This document shows positions 47,018 to 57,593 of a stretch of 64,000 nt of DNA, in pieces. Position 1 is the stretch's first letter, and each line of letters starts with the position of its first letter. The stretch comes from Dysidea avara (lineage: Eukaryota > Porifera > Demospongiae > Dictyoceratida > Dysideidae). The notes beneath the pieces were generated by a model that had not been told where the DNA came from, did no database searches, and saw nothing but the letters and a program-made list of their open reading frames with translations. A program made the position numbers and the translations under genes. Where the stretch lies: NCBI RefSeq assembly GCF_963678975.1, contig NC_089274.1, positions 26,325,053-26,389,052 on the forward strand. Direction: 5' to 3'.

Positions 47018-47257
47018 TAACACTCATACATGGAAACATCTCCCCTCTCCACTAACATGTCTGTACTACTTCTCAGATTACTACAAGGCCTGTGCTACCT
47101 ATGCTAGTGGATGGTGTAATATACCCAATAAGAAACGGTTCAATCCAACAGAACAAATGACTGTAGCCCACCACCAGGGAACCATTGTCTGAGCATAAAA
47201 AGGAGTGTTCAACTATAACATAGACCATGACTGGACTGGTGGAGTGTTGTGTTGCTG
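47018..47257 (+). pseudogene. FReD-like fragment F
   Basis: Matches the first half of exon 5 of the FReD family, from CACTCATACATGGAAACATC through GGACTGGTGGAGTGTTG. It carries a small insertion (ATGTCTGTACTAC), a TGA stop where the others read TAT/TAC, and then abrupt loss of similarity. It lacks the GGGWTLVW start and all upstream exons. It lies 16 kb beyond the rest of the cluster, so the family once extended or dispersed further. Confidence 0.85.
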
Positions 47258-48083
47258 GAAATCTAACACATTCAGCTGGAACCATATTTAGTGGAACCTG
47301 ATAGGGCTGAACATTTGTGCTATCCCCTTTCATGATTGTAGGATGCAACATATCACGATTATGATAACTATTGTAATGTTATAGTATGCACAGCTTTGAA
47401 AGAATTATTTAGCAATACAAATTGTATACTGATCAACACACTTAAGGTCATAGGCAGCCACATGCAGTTTAATACAAACAGCATTATGAATAATACTATC
47501 CTTAGAAATTCAGTGGTTTCTAACAGATAAGATTTATTCACACAATGAACTGTATCAGGCTTGTTTTCCGGATCATGTTCTTCCACAGCATTATGAACCA
47601 TTTTGAATTTACTAAGATACATTTGTACCGCAACATCACGATTATTTATAATACATATCAACATCACGATGTTCAGATACAATCTCCCGGCCCTAACCTA
47701 GAACCTGATAGTGCTCTTAATGACGACATACACCTTTATACATAATCCAGGCACTTAATGCTTTAGGTCCCAAAGGATAATACAGTTATCCTGTGACTAC
47801 ATAGAAGAATCCATGACAGCTTTGTTTGATACCTTCAAGATTTACCATGAACACCAGTGGTATTTGTGAGAGTTCCACTAGCCTTCCTTCCAGTGTGCTG
47901 CACAAGTGTGTTACAGTGTATTACAAACCATGTCTTTTGACAATGTCATTAAAAATTAATGCTTACATAGCTATTACTTGTTTTATCTGCCACATCATCC
48001 TTTACTGATGCACACATGACTATCTGAAGTGCAAGAGTACTGTAATTTTTATTACCAATCACCAAAAGTTCCAAATAAGCCAA
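47258..48083. other. Intergenic, no recognised gene
   Basis: A minus-strand frame of 104 codons (47368-47682) has one hydrophobic stretch but no recognisable family or splice partner. Otherwise the region is AT-rich DNA. Confidence 0.35.
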
Positions 48084-49773
48084 TTAATCACCGGACGGTG
48101 GAGTTACTTGTCTAATCTGATGAATACCAATATATTTGGTAGTTTTTGGTCTACGAGCAGTGTGCTTGTTCTTCACGTTAATATCCTTGCCCGATTTAGT
48201 TCTCATCCATCCATCATGCAGTAAGTCACTAAATGATACTGGTAAGGAGCACAAGTATGAGATGAGATGGGGTGGGAGTGGTAGCTCTTTAATTCTTCTG
48301 CGCCGAGCCACACCCATCTGTCTCCTAATAGCTAATCGACACAAATGTTGCAGAGAAAACACACCTAAGAAATTAAAACAAAGAAGTATCATAAAACATG
48401 GAGTTTTACAAAAGAGGTATTACATTAAGTTGTGCATGAGTAATACATTGCAATTTTTTATCACTCACATCATAAAACAGTTCAACTTTGATGAATACAC
48501 TATCAATGGAGTTTTGATTATATAAAAATTCAATTGCAATGGTGAGGCCATGCCAAATTATTTTTTAAAGCTTTTATCCCTTTAAAAGATGCCTGCTCCT
48601 GTATATCTGAGTTGGAGGCCTACAATAATACTTGAAAAAAGAAATTAAACAGTTCACTACAAGTCTTTTTTTCTTTGATTTAACAAGTAAACATTATTGT
48701 ATGGAAATTGCCAGCATTTGCCTGTAGTCATTGTTTCCATCTACCGTCTGTGATGCTGGATACTAGAGTTATATACTCTAGTAAAACAGTCAGATGCAGC
48801 TAAAATGAATTTTTAATTGTATACTTTCCCCCAACCATTGTTAGAGGCAAACAATGATGTCAATCCATTTGGTATGTGCCTTTATTTAGAATTCAATGTC
48901 AATCTATCAAGATCTGCTGTGATATGCTTGAGGGGTCATGCATTGGTTGTCCTATACCATGATCTGGCCTACTCCAAGGGTCACATTAATTCTGGCAGCC
49001 TTGCTGTTCAGCACTTTGACAGCCAGTGCTGAGGGGGTAATGAGGAATATATATATATATAGCACTAATCTCTCAGCAGTGTTTGTGCAGTAGTCTCGCA
49101 CGGCCAGACCACTTTTTCTCAGCACGGTACTTATCGATTAGAACTATAAGCGCCTACTCAAAAAAGGATCTGGTCCAGAAATAATAATTATACCAACTCG
49201 TTTTCACACCCTGAGCAAGAGCTCGGGGTGTGAAAACGAGTTGGCATGTTGATTCTGGATCAGACCCTTTTTCGAGCAGGCACTTATAATTCTAATCGAA
49301 AAGTGCCATACTGGTCTGGCCACACAAGACTACTTGTGTATAAGTACTGGTCACTCACTATCTCCAGCCTTCTCCAGGATTGCATGACATTTTGGAACTG
49401 ATTCAGATAGTTCTAGAGGGGACAAGTGACCCACTGTGCCTTCAGGATTGTATGGGCTTGCTCCATAACACAGTAATAGCTCCACACACTGCAATCTCCC
49501 GTATACTACAGCCTGGTATAACGGAGATACAAAGTCATTGTCTTTAACATTCACGTCAGCTCCTGAATCCAGTAATAGTAGCATCACGTGCACGTCTCCA
49601 GCCACTGCAGAAATGTGTAGAGGTGTTTGCTGCCAAATATTTAAGGTCGATGTACTGGAACCTTGAAGTAGGAGCATCAGAACGCGATCATAGTCTACCT
49701 TCGAGCACGCCTCATGTAGGGGTGTGTTTCCTTGAGATTCGAGTTTCTTTCCGCTGGCCATGTCAATGTCCAA
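48084..49773 (-). CDS. Ankyrin-repeat and SOCS-box protein (ASB-like), 2 exons, 231 aa
   Basis: Exon 1 is 49773-49359 and ends at a GTGAGT donor (phase 1). Exon 2 is 48364-48084, after a TTTCTTAG acceptor. The join is in frame for 696 nt. Exon 1 encodes three to four ankyrin repeats (GNTPLHEACSKVDYDRVLML, QTPLHISAVAGDVHVMLLLL, then SPLYQAVVYGRLQCVELLL). Exon 2 starts with a SOCS box: SLQHLCRLAIRRQMG, then IKELPLPPHLISYL. In ASB proteins the SOCS box binds elongin B/C and cullin 5 to form an E3 ubiquitin ligase, with ankyrin repeats choosing the substrate. That role is inferred from the family. A basic tail of about 50 residues follows the box, longer than in most ASBs. Without splicing, exon 1 alone would end two codons later and lose the box. 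The intron holds a foldback MITE. Confidence 0.8.
49089..49334. repeat. Foldback MITE in the ASB-like intron
   Basis: Left AGTAGTCTCGCACGGCCAGACC and right GGTCTGGCCACACAAGACTACT are inverted. The arms continue inward through TTATAATTCTAATCGA and end in an inner palindrome around GAGCAAGAGCTC with flanking CTCGTTTTCACACC and GGTGTGAAAACGAG. The total is 246 bp, almost entirely self-complementary. Confidence 0.85.
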
Positions 49774-50448
49774 TTACACAATGGGGCGATTCTTTCAGCA
49801 AAATAATATTTCTAAAAATAGTTTCCCACAATAGGAATATTTTGCAATTTATCACGTGCGCACAATGTGTATGCTTTATTAGAGTATTTACGCTGATCTC
49901 TTACCATCCCAAAGGCTTCCTAATTTATTCTGCCATGAATTTTGGATGCGCTGTATTTTGCATATCTGTTGTTCCAGGTTCGGTTGGAAAGGAATTGAAA
50001 CACAAACTATGGCATGCAATAAATCCATCTCATGCTATAAATACATGTACTCCCATACCATTGATTGTAATTATTGTATACCTGTATGCAGTCATACTCG
50101 AATAAAATAAAATCATGTACATGGCACAGAGAGGGTAACAAGGGGAAATCATCTAATAGAGTAGTCAAAAGTACTCTATTAAATGATTAGAACAGTCATA
50201 GCATAAAAGGTATGAATTACATTAGCGAACTGCACTTGGAACCCTAATCTCTTCAGTTACAATAGAAATTTCAGCTACACTATATACATCAACAGAGTAT
50301 TTGTTAGGAGTGATAAAAGCCTGAAACTATATACCACTATTCCAATATATGGGTGCTTCGCACCAATTATGTTATCTCTGATTTCAATGATTACATTTTG
50401 AAAGTGAGATTTTAGCTTCTGAACACATTAGAGCCCTTGTAAAGTATA
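49774..50448. other. 5' flank of the ASB-like gene
   Basis: Presumed promoter region of the minus-strand ASB-like gene on its left part, AT-rich. A CTATTAG motif pair lies at 50152-50200. No gene seen; a plus-strand frame overlapping the ASB exon is a shadow. Confidence 0.4.
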
Positions 50449-50767
50449 TCTAATCCAAAACAGCCAAGCTGTAAAAAAAGTGTGCGGCCCTCAGAAAGGC
50501 CATGGTGAAAAAAGATGTGAAATCCAAGGTGGCGGCCAAGAAATGGCTGTGATGGTAGGTTAATAGTAAAAATTTTAATAACGACAATTCAGGTGAATTT
50601 TTGTGTCGCTTCACAAAATTTACCTAAATTGTCATTATTAAAATTTTTACCATTAACCTACCATCACAGCCATTTCTTGGCCGCCACCTTGGATTTCACA
50701 TCTTTTTTCACCATGGCCTTTCTGAGGGCCGCACACTTTTTTTACAGCTTGGCTGTTTTGGATTAGA
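50449..50767. repeat. Foldback palindrome of element copy 3
   Basis: Arms of about 150 bp run from TCTAATCCAAAACAGCC to the mirrored GGCTGTTTTGGATTAGA, with a loop around TTTGTGTCGCTTCACAAAA. Nearly identical to the foldbacks at 15866 and 18535. Confidence 0.9.
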
Positions 50768-50938
50768 TTTCATTTCTTTTTGTATTTGTATATACCCCAA
50801 AGCCGGCCTATAGCCAGCTTTGGGACTTTTTTAACCTATGTTTTTTTCTTTACTACAGGAAGAAGAAGAAAAGATGAAGTAGATGTACTTTAAATATTTT
50901 ATCAGTAAATGTACAAATTATATATACTGTATAATACA

Positions 50939-51181
50939 TATGTGACCGGATTTGCGAAAAGGGGTCTTCCACACACATCCAATTTGCCAACTTTGACAAT
51001 TGATAACTTCAGATTGGAAAGAGCTATTGCCTTGAATTTTGGACAGTGGTGAGCACCACTATAGCTGAATACGTGGTGAAAGTTTCAGGTTAATATGTTA
51101 CTTGAACACTGAGTTATGGTCTCCAACGGTTACGGAATTGGATGTGTGTGGAAGACCCCTTTTCGCAAGTCCGGTCACATA
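50939..51181. mobile_element. 243 bp MITE with long inverted ends, inside copy 3
   Basis: TATGTGACCGGATTTGCGAA, continuing AAGGGGTCTTCCACACACATCC, is mirrored at the right end as GGATGTGTGTGGAAGACCCC then TTTTCGCAAGTCCGGTCACATA. Copy 2 holds only the left 110 bp, directly fused to the satellite, and copy 1 lacks it. This gives relative ages for the three large elements. Confidence 0.8.
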
Positions 51182-51204
51182 ATATTATATAGTTTACAGA
51201 AATC

Positions 51205-54200
51205 TCCATGGTGGTTTCTTTGTAACTGAACACTCTACAAGGTGACTTCTTCTAATTGCTCTCTCTACAGGGTGAATTGTTTGTAGCTGAACGATCTACA
51301 AGGTAACTTCTTGTAGCTGATCTCTCTACATGGTGATGTGTTTGTAGCTGAATTCTGTATAGGTGATTTGTTTGCAGCTGAGCTCTTTACAGAATGGTTT
51401 CTTTGTAGCTGAACTCTCTAAAAGGTAACTTCTTCTAACTGATCTTTCTACAGGGCAATTTGTTTCTGGCAGAATTTTCTACAGGGTGATTTCTTTGCAG
51501 CTGAACTCTCTACATGGTGGTTTCTTTGTAGCTGAACTCTCTACAAGGTAATTTCTTCTAGCTGATCTCTCTACAGGGAGATTTGTTTGTAGCTGAACTA
51601 TCTACAAGGTAACTTCTTATAGCTGATCTCTCTACAGGGTGATTTGTTCGTAGTTAAATTCCGTACAGGTGATTTGTTTGCAGCTGAGCTCTTTACAAAA
51701 TGGTTTCTTTGTAGCTGAACTTTCTCCAAGGTAACTTCTTCTAACTGATCTTTCTACAGGGTGATTTGTTTGTAGCTGAACTATCTACAAGGTAATTTCT
51801 TCTAGCTGATCTCTCTACAGGGTGATTTGTTTGTAGCTGAATTCTGTACAAGTGATTTTTTTGCAGCTGAGCTCTTTACAGAATGGTTTCTTTGTAGCTG
51901 AACTCTCTACAGGGTGATTTGTTTGTAGCTGAAATCCCTACAAGGTAACTTCTTCTAGCTGATCTTTCTACAGGGCGATTTGTTTGTAGCTGAGTTCTCT
52001 ACAGGGTGTTTGTTTGCAGCTGAATTCTCTACATGGTGGTTTCTTTATAGCTGAACTCTCTACAAGGTAACTTCTTCTAGCTGATCTCTCTACAGGGTGA
52101 TTTGTTTGAAGCTGAACTCTTTACAGGTGATTTGTTTGTAGCTGAACTCTCTACAAGGCGATACTTCTAGGTGATCTCTCTACAGGATTCCTTGTTTCTA
52201 ACTGAACTCTCAACAGGGTGATCTGCTCATAGCTGAACTTTCTACTGGGTGATTTGTTTGCAGCTGAACTCTCTAAATGGTGGTTTCTTTGTAGCTGAAC
52301 TCTCTACAACGTGACTTCTTCTAGCTGAACTCTCTACAAGGTGACTTGTTTCTAGCTGATCTCTCTACAGGGTGACTTGTTTCTAGCTGAACTCTCTACA
52401 GGTGATTCGTTTGTAGCTGAACTCTCTACATGGTGGTTTCGTTGTAGCTGAACTCTCTACAAGATAACTTCTTCTAGCTGATCTCTCTACAGGGTGACTT
52501 GTTTCTAGCTGAACTCTCTACAGGTGATTTGTTTGTAGCTGAACTCTCTACATGGTGGTTTCGTTGTAGCTGAACTCTCTACAAGATAACTTCTTCTAGC
52601 TGATCTTTTTACACTGCATATTTGTTTGTAGCTGAGTTCTCTACAGGGTGATTTGTTTGCAGCTGAACTCTCTACATGGGAGTTTCATTGTAGCTGAACT
52701 CTCTACAATGTGACTTCTTCTAGCTGAACTCTCTACAGGGTGACTTGTTTCTAGCTGAACTCTCTATAGGTGATGTGTTTGCAGCTGAACTCTCTACATG
52801 GTGGTTACTTTGTAGCTGAACTCTCTACAAGGTAACTTCTTCTAGCCGATCTTTCTACAAGGTGATTGAGTTTTTTGCAGCTGAACTCTTCACATGGTGG
52901 TTGCTTTGTAGCTGAACTCTCTAAAAGGTGACTTCTTCTAGCTGAACTCTCTACAGGATGATTTGTTTGCAGCTGAACTCTCTACATGGTAGTTTCTTTG
53001 TAGCTGAACTCTCTACAATGTGACTTCTTCTAGCTGAACTCTCTACAGGGTGACTTGTTTTTAGCTGATCTCTCTACAGGGTGACTTGTTTCTAGCTGAA
53101 CTCTCTACAGGTGATTTGTTTGCAGCTGAACTCTCTACATGGTGGTTTCTTTGTAGCTGAACTCTCTACAAGGTAACTTCTTCTAGCTGATCTTTCTACA
53201 GGGTGATTTGTTTGTAGCTGAATTCTCTACAGGGTGATTTATTTGCGGCTTAACTCTCTACAAGGTGACTTCTTCTAGCTGAACTCTCTACAGAGTGATT
53301 GATTTTTTTTGCAGCTGAACTCTCTACATGGTGGTTTCTTTGTAACTGAACTCTCTACAGGGTGATTTGTTTGTAGCTGAACTCTCTACAGGGTGATTTG
53401 TTTGTAGCTGAACTCTCTACAGGGTGATCTGTTCATAGCTGAACTCCCTATAAGGTAACTTCTTCTAGCTAATCTTTCTACAGGGCGATTTGTTTGTAGC
53501 TGAGTTCTCTACAGGGTGATTTGTTTGCAGCTGAACTCTACATGGTAGTTTCTTTGTAGCTCTACAGTGTGACTTCTTCTAGCTGAACTCTCTACAAGGT
53601 GACTTGTTTCTAGCTGATCTCTCTACAGGGTGACTTGTTTCTAGCTGAACTCTCTACAGGTGATTTGTTTGCAGCTGAACTCTCTACATGGTTTATTTCT
53701 TTGTAACTGAACTCCCTGCAAGGTGACTTCTTCTAGCTGATCTCTCTACAGGGAGATTTGTTTGTAGCTTAACTCTCTACAGGTGATTTGTTTGCAGCTG
53801 AACTCTCTACATGATGGTTTCTTTGTAGCTGAACTCTCTACAAGGTAATTTCTTCTAGCTGACCTCTCTACAGGCCGATTTGTTTGTAGCTAAACTCTCT
53901 ACATGATGGTTTCTTTGTAGCTGAACTCTCTACAAGGTGATTTATTCTATAGCTGATCTTTCTACAGGGTGATTTGTTTGTAGTTGAACTCTCTACATGA
54001 TAGTTTCTTTGTAGCTGAACTCTCTACAAGATGATTTTTTCTATAGCTGATCTTTCTACAGGGTGATTTGTTTGTACCTGAACTATCTACATGATGGTTT
54101 CTTTGTAGCTGAACTCTCTACAAGGTAACTTCTTCTAGCTGATCTCTCTACAGGACAATTTGTTTGTACCTGAACTCTCACATGATTGCTTCTTTGAAGC

Positions 54201-55330
54201 TGAACTCTCTACAAGGTCATTTCTTCTAGCTGACCTCTCTACAGGCCGATTTGTTTGTAGCTAAACTCTCTACATGATGGTTTCTTTGTAGCTGAACTCT
54301 CTACAAGGTGATTTATTCTATAGCTGATCTTTCTACAGGGTGATTTGTTTGTAGTTGAACTCTCTACATGATAGTTTCTTTGTAGCTGAACTCTCTACAA
54401 GATGATTTTTTCTATAGCTGATCTTTCTACAGGGTGATTTGTTTGTACCTGAACTATCTACATGATGGTTTCTTTGTAGCTGAACTCTCTACAAGGTAAC
54501 TTCTTCTAGCTGATCTCTCTACAGGACAATTTGTTTGTACCTGAACTCTCACATGATTGCTTCTTTGAAGCTGAACTCTCTACAAGGTGATTTCTTCTAG
54601 CTGATCTTTCTACAGGGTGATTTGTTTGTAGCAGAACTCTCTACAAGGAAACTTCTTCTGGCTGATCTCTCTACAGGGAGATTTGTTTGTAGCTGAACTC
54701 TCTATACATGATTTGTTTGCGGCTGAATTCTCTACATGATGGTTTCTTTGTAGCTGAACTCTCTACAAGGTAACTTCTTCTAACTGATCTCTCTACTGGG
54801 TGATTTGTCTGTAGCTGAACTCTCTACAAGGAAACCTCTTTTATAGAGCTCTGTACAGGGTGAATTGTTTGTAGCTGAACTATCTACAAGGTAACTTCTT
54901 CTAGCTGATCTCTCTACAGGATGATTTGTTTGTAGCTGAACTATCTACAAGGTAACTTCTTCTAGCTGATCTCTCTACAGGGTGATTTGTTTGTAGCTGA
55001 ATTCTGTATAGGTGATTTGTTTGCAGCTGAGCTCTTTACAGAATGGTTTCTTTGTAGCTGAACTCTCTACAAGGTAACTTCTTCTAGCTGATGTATCTAC
55101 AGGGTCACTAGTTTGTAGCTGAATTCTCTACATGGTGGTTTCTTTGTAACTGAACTATCTATAAGGTGACATCTTCTAGCTGATCTTTCAACAGGGTGAT
55201 TTGTTTGTAACTGAACTCTCTACAAGAAAACTTCTTCTAACTGATGTCTGAACAGGGTGAATTGTTTGTAGCTGAACTCTCTACAGGGTGATTTGTTTGT
55301 AGCTGATCTCTATACAGGTTACTTATTTCT
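51205..55330. repeat. ~31 bp minisatellite array in element copy 3
   Basis: Same unit family as copies 1 and 2. A higher-order duplication of about 370 bp is clear: the block starting GCTGACCTCTCTACAGGCCG near 53857 recurs near 54229, including the unusual TTATTCTATAGCTGATC variant. Several shorter block repeats occur near 52380/52500. Confidence 0.95.
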
Positions 55331-55915
55331 AACTGATCTCTTGAATTCTGTTCAGGGTGACTGCTCTATTAGGATGACTGCTCTATTAGAGTATCTCGAT
55401 CTCGCACTTGCTACACCAAGTTGGATTTCGTGTTATAACTCCGTGGCTTTAAGTCTGATTTTTCTACACCATTGAAGAGCCTTTCTAAGATGATAACTCC
55501 ATCTGTACAGCGATTTTCAAAGCATTACCCCAAGTGGTTTATCTGGTAGGCGTGGCAAGCATAATAATAATAATAATAATAATAAAAATTAGCTAATCTC
55601 GATTGCGTAATTGTTACACACTGTTGATTTTTTCGCTGTATCTTCCTGGTTTTTAGCTCGATTTCTTTCAAACCACAAAAGGTTTGAGGTTCAATAGTTA
55701 ACCTATTCACCCACCGATTTTCAGCTTCTTCCCATACGCGGTTTACCCTGTAGGCGTGACAACATATTGGTGTTATTTTTCGTGCATAATCGCTCATAAC
55801 TCTTTGCCTGTTTATGGTATTCCAGCCAAAGTTGGTACAGAGATGCGCCTTTATACCCCCCTTCTGTGTGCCAAATTTCAAGGCAATCGGATAACGAGTT
55901 CGCGTTTTATAGCAG

Positions 55916-56852
55916 TAGGCATTCCAGACTGATCTTAAAATTTTGGAAAAACGGGCTTTTTATATGCTCAATAGATAGAGTATTGATTGCTGATCTCAGA
56001 AATATATAGTTTGTCGGGTTGGAATTAGCTACTTTGGCATGCACAGTGCTTAAAAACTGAAAAAGGGTACATTTTTCTCCAGGGCTCCTCATACATTTTA
56101 CAGGGGAAAATGGCACAATTGAATCAGGAAGCCATCTAGCAATCTGGACTATCTTGAAACTGCAGTTGCTTCTAGCTGCAAGTTTGTACATGTAATGAGA
56201 GTAACTTCAGGTCTTATCGGATCTCAGCGATCTTTGTATGCTTTGTGGTGAGCAAATATGTTTCACCTACTGCACACTTCTCAATACAATGGTGTATGCC
56301 CATAGGTAAGTGGCTATCTCAAGTTGGTAAAAACATCAAGTTAGCAACTTATAAAGGTAAACAACTAAAGTGGAGGAGCCACAATGATGCAACAATACCT
56401 AAGGTGGAGTTGTGGTTTCAATTATGGCATTGTTATGCCGACTTTGAAGTGGTTTATACTTTTGAGCTGATGACACAACCATCAGAAAATTGCTCTGGAG
56501 CTGAAAATCGCTAACTCAAGCGAAGTAACTACGCACTTTAAAGTAAGCACCAGTGACTACCTTCCACCCGACCGTACGTTTTTTAAAGTTTTAAAGTATT
56601 CTACATACATTACAAGGTTTGAAAAGATTACAAAACAACACAAAACTTACTTATATGTAATGCGCACGATAAAACTAAGATTTTCATGATGATCAGCGTG
56701 TGGACAAACCCCACAGCGATTTTCACCCTCATTGGAGCTCGGACGACGGAGCAATCCCAAGTTAAACACGAGTTGTCATTTTGTGCCAGGGCTCTATTGG
56801 GGAATATACGGAGAATTTTTTTATTAAAAAATCTCGGATACTGGAATGCCTA
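55916..56852. mobile_element. 937 bp element with TAGGCATTCCAG ends and a 7 bp duplication
   Basis: Perfect 12 bp inverted ends TAGGCATTCCAG (55916-55927) and CTGGAATGCCTA (56841-56852), flanked by ATAGCAG on both sides (55909-55915 and 56853-56859). Comparison with copies 1 and 2, which lack it, confirms a clean insertion in the tail of copy 3. A 7 bp duplication fits neither hAT (8) nor Tc1 (2) well. No transposase is visible, so the superfamily is open. Confidence 0.75.
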
Positions 56853-57151
56853 ATAGCAGTTTTTGTAAGTGTGCGAAAAGAGGAAGAAAAATAAGAAGAA
56901 AAAAAATGAAGAAACTAAGCCAATTTTTGAAGTCGCATATCTCAGGAATGCCTGAAGCGATTTCGCTCAAATTTGGAATGTGGAGTACTGAAGTTGGAGG
57001 GAATGTACACAGCAAAATTTGTCTTGTTTCATCAAGGCAGCACAGAGCTACGGAGGTGCGAAAATTGCGTTTTCTTTCTTCCTGTCAATATACTCACGGG
57101 GTTGCGCGCCGGCTTCTTGGGCCGCACGACACACTACCGTGTGTCTTGATA

Positions 57152-57593
57152 TTGATTGCTTGTTCTACTGACTATTTCATGAGTCATAAAAAGGTCAGTA
57201 GCTACATTTTCACAGATAGACAAACATGTATATATGTATTTGTAGTGTTTTTTTTGGTCTAATCCATACATTGGCCATAAGCGCAATCATGATTGGCCAT
57301 GTATGACACAAAGTCTATCAGTAAGCCTTATAATCACGCAGTTGTTGTCTCCTCGTGCTTTACACATGTACCCAGCCAGTAGTACTATAATTATATGCCA
57401 ACTATTATTCAATGACTACAGTTCTAACATGCAAAGTACAACACAAAATTCTATATACAATGACAACAATAAATGACACTATAAATACAATATTAAGCCA
57501 AATTCATATACAACATATACACACACACAAATACAATAAGATAAAACGTGTCAATGTATAACAGTTGAATGTACAGTACAAGTCTGTAATTCT
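57152..57593. other. Spacer before the CP2-like gene end
   Basis: AT-rich DNA that probably contains the 3' UTR of the minus-strand gene at 57594. No other gene seen. Confidence 0.4.

Larger units (their letters stand above)
50449..57151 (+). mobile_element. Large minisatellite-bearing composite element, copy 3
   Basis: Same order as copy 2: foldback 50449-50767, GCCGGCCTATAGCCAGC segment, a complete 243 bp GTGACCGG MITE (50939-51181) and the minisatellite (51205-55330). The tail ends with the ACACACTACCGTGTGT hairpin and CTTGATA (57151). The tail is longer because of a 937 bp insertion (55916-56852). Flanks are A on the left and T on the right, as in copies 1 and 2. At 6.7 kb it is the largest copy. 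No transposition protein is encoded. Confidence 0.75.

Noticed and set aside
47368-47682. Hydrophobic 104-codon minus-strand frame
   Set aside because: No family, no splice partner, no similarity to the neighbouring membrane gene that could be seen.
49623-50105. 160-codon plus-strand frame
   Set aside because: It overlaps the ankyrin exon on the opposite strand and has no domain; a shadow frame.
56245-56514. 89-codon frame inside the TAGGCATTCCAG element
   Set aside because: No transposase motif and too short; may be chance within a non-autonomous element.
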